The translations under genes and the position numbers were made by a program. From Ephydatia muelleri (lineage: Eukaryota; Porifera; Demospongiae; Spongillida; Spongillidae), in NCBI GenBank assembly GCA_013339895.1, contig JABACO010000013.1, positions 6,779,787 to 6,843,786 on the forward strand: a DNA stretch of 64,000 nt, written 5' to 3'. Below the pieces are notes generated by a model. The model had not been told where the DNA came from, ran no database searches, and saw only the letters and a list, made by a program, of their open reading frames with translations. Below are positions 58,378 to 64,000 of this stretch, in pieces. Positions within the stretch are counted from its first letter, which is position 1, and each line of letters opens with the position of its first letter.

Positions 58378-58894
58378 TGTGTGTGTGTGTGCATGTGTGT
58401 GTGATCTTTCTTTGATCTTTAGCAATGCCCATATCCCTTCCAGTTCTCCTGGATATGGCTTCTGTTTACTCTCAATAGATTTTACCAGCTACTGGTGGCC
58501 ACATGTATGTTGTTGATTTGTCTACTAACGTTCCCCATTATCTCACACAATTTGGCCAAAAAGGTTGTCAAGGATGCTATTGGTTGCCATTTGCTTCTGG
58601 ACACTCACCTGCACCGCTCTGTACAAGGATGTTGTTGTATACAAGGACTACTCTGGCGTACAAGGGGTAATCTGTTAGGGTGTGACTATTCGCTCTTTTA
58701 TGGGATATTCCCACTTCCGTACTGCAAGGTGTTGCTGGCAAAAACGTCAGAGACAATTATTATCCAAACTATTAGTGTGTTGTTATGTGTGTATGACATT
58801 GGTGGCTGAACATTACGAATCAATACGGATCACTTGCGATCAATTACGCATCATGCATCGGAATAATGTGCATGAAAAAAAAAAAAGAATGAAA
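57554..58894. other. Downstream of the ADPEKK gene
   Basis: Contains two GT-rich tracts (58087-58165, with GTGTTT variants, and 58324-58400). Scattered open pieces have no recognised domain. Confidence 0.5.
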
Positions 58895-59178
58895 CAAGTA
58901 AATAAAAACCTTCTCTATGAGAATGTTGGTGGGATATAGGATTTGAAGGCAATGGTGGTGTAAAAAGCAAGGAAACAAGGTTCTGTAATAGTAAGGGAAA
59001 ATGTCATAGTCCTATATTTAGCCCGTTTGTAGCATATACTATGTTCGTGTGCTAAATATAGGACTATGACATTTTCCCTTACTGTTACAGAACCTTGTTT
59101 CCTTGCTTTTTACACCACCATTGCCTTCAAATCCTATATCCCACCAACATTCTCATAGAGAAGGTTTTTATTTACTTG
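58895..59178. mobile_element. Foldback MITE, family 1 (young copy)
   Basis: 284 bp with arms of about 125 bp that are nearly perfect complements, starting CAAGTAAATAAAAACC and ending in its complement. It contains GTTGGTGGGATATAGGATTT and CATAGTCCTATATTTAGC. Older relatives are at 11176-11405 and 59566-59800. Confidence 0.9.
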
Positions 59179-59565
59179 TCATACATACATAGTAGGGCTT
59201 TCTGTATTACTTTTCGATAACTTTGTTCATCTTTGAAGATATTGGTATATTAGTAAAAAATACAACAACAAAAACATACACACAGTTAAACAACACAGTG
59301 AGTTGACATAAAACAAGACTTTGCAGCGCTCTACATGTATTCTGCTGAGGGTGGCCAAAACCACTGAGCAGACCAGGTATATGTTTAGTCCACCATACAG
59401 CTCATGGAGCAAAACGAATTGTGAATTGCAGCAGCTCACAGCCAGCCAGGAGGTCAGTTGGGAGAAAGATATACTGTCTTGTGCTTCGGGCATGTAGGTA
59501 GTGTGGGATAGGGTCAACTATTGATAAGGTTTTGAGCTTATTGGTAATTTTTACCTTATATTAAA

Positions 59566-59800
59566 CAATGAAAAAGTTGGTGGTATATGTAGGTGCAAAT
59601 GCAAGGAAACAACATTAGTTGGTCTAATAAATAATAGTCCTATATTTAGCACACTAACAACATAATATCCTACATAGGCTAAACATAGGACTATGGCATT
59701 TCCATTATTATTAGACTGATCCTTGCATTTTGCACCACTATTGCCTTCAAATCCTATATAACACCAACTTCCAATAGCCAGAGGTTACTTTTTCAGTAAG
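59566..59800. mobile_element. Foldback MITE, family 1 (arm B ortholog of 11176-11405)
   Basis: Degraded arms with AGTTGGTGGTATAT and TTAGCACACTAACAAC. It occupies the same place in arm B as 11176-11405 in arm A, so it inserted before the duplication. Confidence 0.8.
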
Positions 59801-60092
59801 AGTTGTGTACTTACTGAAAATTACAGATAACCTTATTGTTAGTTGACCCTACTGTGGGAAACAAACCCTACCTAGCTCATCACACTTCACATTCTTAGCA
59901 AAGTGCTTATAGCGTGTCCCTTCAGTCTAGGCAGAAGCTTCAACAAACAGGTATGTATACAAGCAGCTGTAAGCGCCAAGCATGCTGTCTGCAATGATAT
60001 TGATTCTTACTTGAATTGTGTCGGTGTGGCTGAACCTCTGGCTTCTATGTGTCTGTTTTTATACTGGCTACACTCTGTGCGTGTGCGAGAGA

Positions 60093-60135
<43 letters not shown>
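60093..60135. repeat. (GT)n microsatellite, arm B
   Basis: Orthologous to the longer CA tract at 10766-10853. Confidence 0.9.
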
Positions 60136-60844
60136 GGCGCGCACACGCGTGTGTGTTCTGTGTGCGTATTTGAGAATCCTGATCACGAAAGCGCATAGGC
60201 AAGTATTCGAAATACATAGGTATGAAATATTTACGTATACTTGTCCATGTGGGAAGGAAAAAAAAAAATTCGTATGTGTCCTAACAACCCCCATGATTTT
60301 CGCGAGGCGGTTAAACATGACCATCTTGAGTTTCGCGAGGTACGTCACGAAAAATGTGACTGTTGTGGAATTTCACGCGAAATACGTCATGGAAATTTAG
60401 CGAAGTACTTACGTTGAGACTGTCATGAGCGTCACAGAAATTTAGACCGTCGCTAGGGGCGAATCCAGAAATTTTTAAGCGGGGTGGAGGATGCCGAATA
60501 GGGGTGGGGGGCGGGAGGGGGCACATGAGCGAAGCGCCGAAGCTTTGAGTATAGCAGTATTCTTACAAACGCTGTGGCTTGAGTACCGGGTACCGGTACC
60601 GAATATTTCTCTGCTATAGTACCGGTACCGGTATTTGAAAATCAATTTTCTGCAGTACCAGCAGCATGTATATGGGTTAATCAGCTGACAGAATCAATTT
60701 AAAAGGTAAGCTTAGATTTTCATGTATATAGTATACTTGAATTAAAATACGATTAATACAGCAGATAAATTCCTTCAGCTTTAGATATGACCCCTTGTCA
60801 TTAATGATTTGCTTGTGTATGTGTGTGTATTTGTTCGGACACAG

Positions 60845-60994
60845 CATGAGGTATACTGGAAAATCCAATTCAAGCAAATTGTAAGTAGCATCAAAGCAAA
60901 CGAGCTCTGGATATGCTTTAAATGCGTCCTTCATTCCATAAAGAGTCCCTTTAAAGTTTTTCTCGTCTGAGTACATGCACCTCAACGCTAGCAC
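60845..60994 (-). pseudogene. MULE/ZSWIM-like transposase exon fragment
   Basis: Minus strand, after an AG at 60995-60996: KNFKGTLYGMKDAFKAYPEL, then VCFDATYNLLELDFPVYLML. The FDATYN...PVYLML block is the first-Asp strand of Mutator-like transposases and of ZSWIM-type genes derived from them. No second Asp, Glu or SWIM motif was found nearby, so this is a fragment or one exon of a gene extending elsewhere. The low border is approximate. Confidence 0.55.
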
Positions 60995-61324
60995 CTGCAT
61001 TGAAAAAATAGTACACCAAAACATAACCAAAACATAATGGCATGAAAGCGTCAAACATACCATATGTATAGTGTGACAGTACTGTTTAAATCATTTCTAG
61101 ACTTCCCGCTCTTGTTAGCTGTGATAATGTTGGACAAATCCTTCAGCAATATGATCTTGCTTATTTCTTCACAATTGTTGTTGAATCATTTTCTTATTTG
61201 CTTTCTTTTCTGGAAGCGGCGTTGATGCTGTATCCTTTACTTACAGCCTTCTCTGCTGAGAAAGGTGCTTGAAAGCTTCCTAGAGAATTAAGTCAGGAAA
61301 TGGACATTGGAATAGTGACCGAAC

Positions 61325-61385
<61 letters not shown>

Positions 61386-62190
61386 CACACATTCACAAGC
61401 AAATCTTGGATTATCACTCTTCTGTGGACAAGCCAATTATTACGGTACACACGTTGTGCAAAATAAAGTGTTGTGCGTAGCAGGAAAAATTAGTTAGCAA
61501 ACAACTTACACTATATGGCCAGGAAACAACTGATCAATATGTTGTTGACTGCTAAGTGTTAACTGCTTAGATAAGAGTTGCTCCATATTAATTAACTCGC
61601 AAAGAAGTATGAGCAGGGCAGTCTTGCTTGAAGGTGCTACATCAAACAATCAACAGCGAGATCGATCAACCTATACTGCCTGGCCTATGTACACATTGCA
61701 CATACGATGCATAGCGTGTCCCTTTCCTTTCGGTATGAATGTCTGCCCATCATGTATACAACAGTACTTTGTTATGTAATACTTCAACTCTTTCAACACT
61801 CTTCTTTGCTGCTTCAATAGTCTGGGCATCCTGCTTCCAAAACTGCGTAAAGCTGGTATACCCTTTTCAATTTCAAGTCCAATTCATCAAAAGAAGGAGA
61901 ATATGTCCCCACACACTAAAGGAAACGTTCATACTATTGTGCCTTCCGATTGTCGCGTTTGTAGACCAAAATTAATCGAACACAATTATTAATTCGTTCT
62001 TTGCGACTACGTCTCTAATCGATTGCCGGTACTACATGTATAGCGAAGAAATATTCGGGAACCGGTATCGGTACTCTATTAGTAATTAGTTCGTACTATA
62101 CATAGTCATTACAAATTGCAGGCTATGTATACTGTAGTAAACCAGTCCAATCACAACATAATACAATTCATTGCTTGCACAAAAGCGAAA
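60995..62190. other. Intergenic, upstream of the plus-strand receptor
   Basis: A (CA)n tract at 61329-61382 and a TCGGxACCGGTA motif near 62050 resembling the 10.2-kb repeats. No gene is recognised. The last 100-150 bases would hold the receptor promoter. Confidence 0.45.
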
Positions 62191-62750
62191 ATGGAGCCTA
62201 ATGTGGTCCATCCCGCGTGTGTCGTCTACGCTACACTCTGCTTCCTCACCATTCTCAACGAAGCGTCTGTGGTAGCCTTCCAGTCGACTAGCAGCGATCT
62301 GGAAGGGCAGGATCACATGTACCCTAGCACCGTTGCCCCGGGAGACACCCGAACTCCCCTCACGCTGGGTCTGATGCTAAGCTTTTCGGGAGACTACGTC
62401 ACCAAAGATGCCATCCCGGGAGTCCAAATAGCCGTGGACACTATCAACGCAGGAGATTTTCTGCCCGGGTACAGATTGCAGTATAGTTTGACCAACTCCC
62501 AGGTGAGCGTAACGCATTTGTCTCTTGTCTCACAACAGCAGGGTGTGATCGCCGTGCGCGAGTGAAAATGAATACTTAATTGTTACAATTAACACGTACG
62601 TAATTCCAGTGCGACCAGACTGTGACGCTGACGCATTTCTTTGAAGACATTGCGTGGAGTAGACCTTCAAAGGTCGGCTTCATCGGAGGGGGCTGCGATG
62701 ATTCCACAATCAAAACGGCTGAAATCAGCTACTTCTTCAACCTAACTCAG
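62191..62750 (+). CDS. GABA-B-receptor-like gene, exons 1-2 (continues past window)
   Basis: Exon 1, 62191-62502 (104 codons), starts MEPNVVHP and includes a signal-peptide-like VVYATLCFLTILNEASVVAF, then TLGLMLSFSGDYVTKDAIPG and DFLPGYRLQYSL. Exon 2, 62610-62750 (47 codons), starts at the Cys of CDQTVTLTHFFEDIAWSRPS and ends ISYFFNLTQ. Both introns have GT-AG borders in phase 0. This is the start of the extracellular ligand-binding domain of a class C GPCR. Unlike the 44-kb copy, exon 1 is in frame throughout, so this paralog may be functional. No exon 3 is visible before 64000; intron 2 carries two repeats. Confidence 0.85.
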
Positions 62751-62935
62751 GTGAATAGGGTCGTCGTCGCAGGGGAGAGTTGGTTGGTTTCGGAAAATTG
62801 AGCCATCATAGGGATACTAGGTCCCACTCTGACATATAGGTATGAAGATGAGACATCGAGGCGGAGAAGCAAGGAGGAGGGGTCTGGTATGAATACGCTA
62901 TGAGGGGGATGGGGTGTGTGTTTGTGTGAGTATGT

Positions 62936-62945
62936 TTGTGTGTAT

Positions 62946-62996
<51 letters not shown>

Positions 62997-62998
62997 CG
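62936..62998. repeat. (GT)n microsatellite in intron 2 of the plus-strand receptor
   Basis: GT dinucleotides with GTAT and GCGTGC interruptions. Confidence 0.92.
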
Positions 62999-63330
62999 TG
63001 TTTGTGCGAAGGCTCCCTCTCCCGCGCAGCTAGGGATATGATATCTCATTTACTATCTCTAGTATGGGCGAGCGCTCTACACTACCTCATCGGGGTATGG
63101 GATGGAGCCCCAGAAGCTCAAACGCTAACGCTTTTAAAGCTAAATGATGATTACGTTTACATTTCACTTTTGATTATTAAGTAGTCTTCTTGTGTGTCAT
63201 CTTGTAGAGCATCATACAACTAACCAATCAAAACCCTTGAATAGGAATGCAAAGGCGAAGGATCATCTCAAGCATTGTGGTGACAATTTCATCACTCAAT
63301 ACTGACCTAGTCAGGAGACTAGACCCTGTC

Positions 63331-63736
63331 ATGCTCCACCCCCTTCATCATGCTCCACCCTCTTCATCATGCTCCACCCCTTCATCATGCGCCACCCCCT
63401 TCATCATGCTCCACCCCCTTCATCATGCTCCACCCTCTTCATCATGCTCCACCCCCTTCATCATGCTCCACCCCCTTCAACATGCTCCACCCCTTCATCA
63501 TGCTCCACCCCCTTCATCATGTTCAACCCCGATCATTATGCTCCACCCCCTTCATCATGCTCCACCCCCTTCATCCTGCTCCACCCCCTTCATCATGCTC
63601 CACCCCCTTCATCATGCTCCACCCCCTTCATCCTGCTCCACCCCTTCATCCTGCTCCACCCCCTTCATCCTGCCCCACCCCCTTCATCCTGCTCCACCCC
63701 CTTCATCATGCTCCACCCCCTTCATCATGCTCCACC
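63331..63736. repeat. TCATCATGCTCCACCCCCT minisatellite in intron 2
   Basis: About 21 copies of a 19-20-bp unit, complementary to the intron-2 array of the minus-strand receptor at 33850-34165. All three plus-strand frames stay open because of the repeat. Confidence 0.95.
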
Positions 63737-64000
63737 TTTTAACTGATTAATGGCGAAATATATTTTGTTTGACTAAAGTAAAAGGACACAAAAGGGGAAC
63801 ACAAAGAAGCTTTCAATAATATAAACTGAAGCCACGAACATAAAGCACTTCAAATCTTTAGAAGAATTGTTTAATAAGAGCATATCTCAGCATTAATCGG
63901 TTAAAGCCACTGAACCCTGAGCCTTTAAATTAACATAGACTTTCAAGCCCATCCCTTGCATGGTGTAAGAGATACTCATCTACTGCCCTTTAACTTCACT
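63737..64000. other. Continuation of intron 2
   Basis: No exon recognised. The end contains AGCCTTTAAATTAACAT-like sequence comparable to the flank of the 33.8-kb array. Confidence 0.4.

Larger units (their letters stand above)
55641..59178. mobile_element. 3.5-kb insertion carrying the ADPEKK-repeat gene and a MITE
   Basis: Arm A reads straight through this point (near 11775), so the sequence was added to arm B. It opens with a 22-bp palindrome (GGAAGTTTCG/TTAGAAACTTCC, 55641-55662) and closes with the foldback MITE at 58895-59178. Only a TC is shared at the two borders. It may be two insertions (gene-bearing element plus MITE). No transposase is recognised. Confidence 0.6.
53213..60640 (-). 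repeat. Inverted duplication, arm B (partner 10220-14290)
   Basis: Same landmarks as arm A in reverse order, enlarged by the 55641-59178 insertion. The inner breakpoint lies within the integrase zinc site (CATATGGGCAAACGAGGAAT, 53218 here and about 14288 in arm A). Confidence 0.88.

Noticed and set aside
55641..59178. Helitron-like ends for the 3.5-kb insertion
   Set aside because: A TC at the left border is suggestive, but there is no CTRR at the right end, no AT insertion dinucleotide and no Rep/helicase.
63247..63750. Three overlapping plus-strand frames of 125-167 codons (Pro/Ser/His/Cys-rich)
   Set aside because: Product of the TCATCATGCTCCACCCC minisatellite inside an intron.

Overview
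The window reads as a repeat-rich intergenic and intronic stretch of an animal genome, most likely a demosponge. Amphimedon queenslandica is my guess, from memory of family content and not from any search. Three things point there: short phase-coherent introns, GABA-B-receptor-like genes in several copies, and a gene with repeated ADPEKK-type units that I associate with sponge genomes. Nothing bacterial is present: there are no operons or ribosome binding sites, and I saw no tRNA or rRNA gene. Genes are split into exons, so most long uninterrupted reading frames are low-complexity artefacts or run across the 1-kb N gap at 8208-9207.

Layout. 1-8207 is a direct, slightly noisy copy of 37111-40975 (the end of a reverse-transcriptase pseudogene, one receptor exon, then the left part of a TIR element). 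Copy 1 carries an extra 4.2-kb Ty3/gypsy LTR element at 925-5106; its unoccupied site survives in copy 2 at 38012-38016. 9208-9936 is a two-exon Ginger/gypsy-type integrase gene on the minus strand, cut by the gap. About 10220-14290 and about 53213-60640 are an inverted duplication holding a decayed integrase + Ulp1-protease + zinc-finger transposon. 15328-26712 is the most striking object: two inverted arrays of nine ~163-bp units flank a multi-exon minus-strand gene with a C4HC3 PHD finger and a DDE/MULE-like transposase core. 28383-44627 is a 17-exon minus-strand GABA-B-receptor-like gene whose introns hold minisatellites, a dead reverse transcriptase and a 4.7-kb TIR element. 44950-48556 is a second, decayed gypsy pol split by a 1.5-kb non-autonomous element. 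48553-49319 is a receptor pseudogene lacking TM3 to TM6, inside an inverted copy of 26795-29790. 55641-59178 is an insertion with the ADPEKK-repeat gene and a foldback element. From 62191 another receptor paralog starts on the plus strand and runs off the window.

How it fits together. The only conventional cellular gene family seen is the class C GPCR (GABA-B-like) family, in four pieces: one full-length but frame-broken gene, one 5' end, one 3' pseudogene and one orphan exon. Nearly everything else is mobile DNA or repeats produced by nested insertion and segmental duplication. Several single-base frame breaks could be true decay or consensus errors, because the two direct copies differ by many scattered one-base indels.
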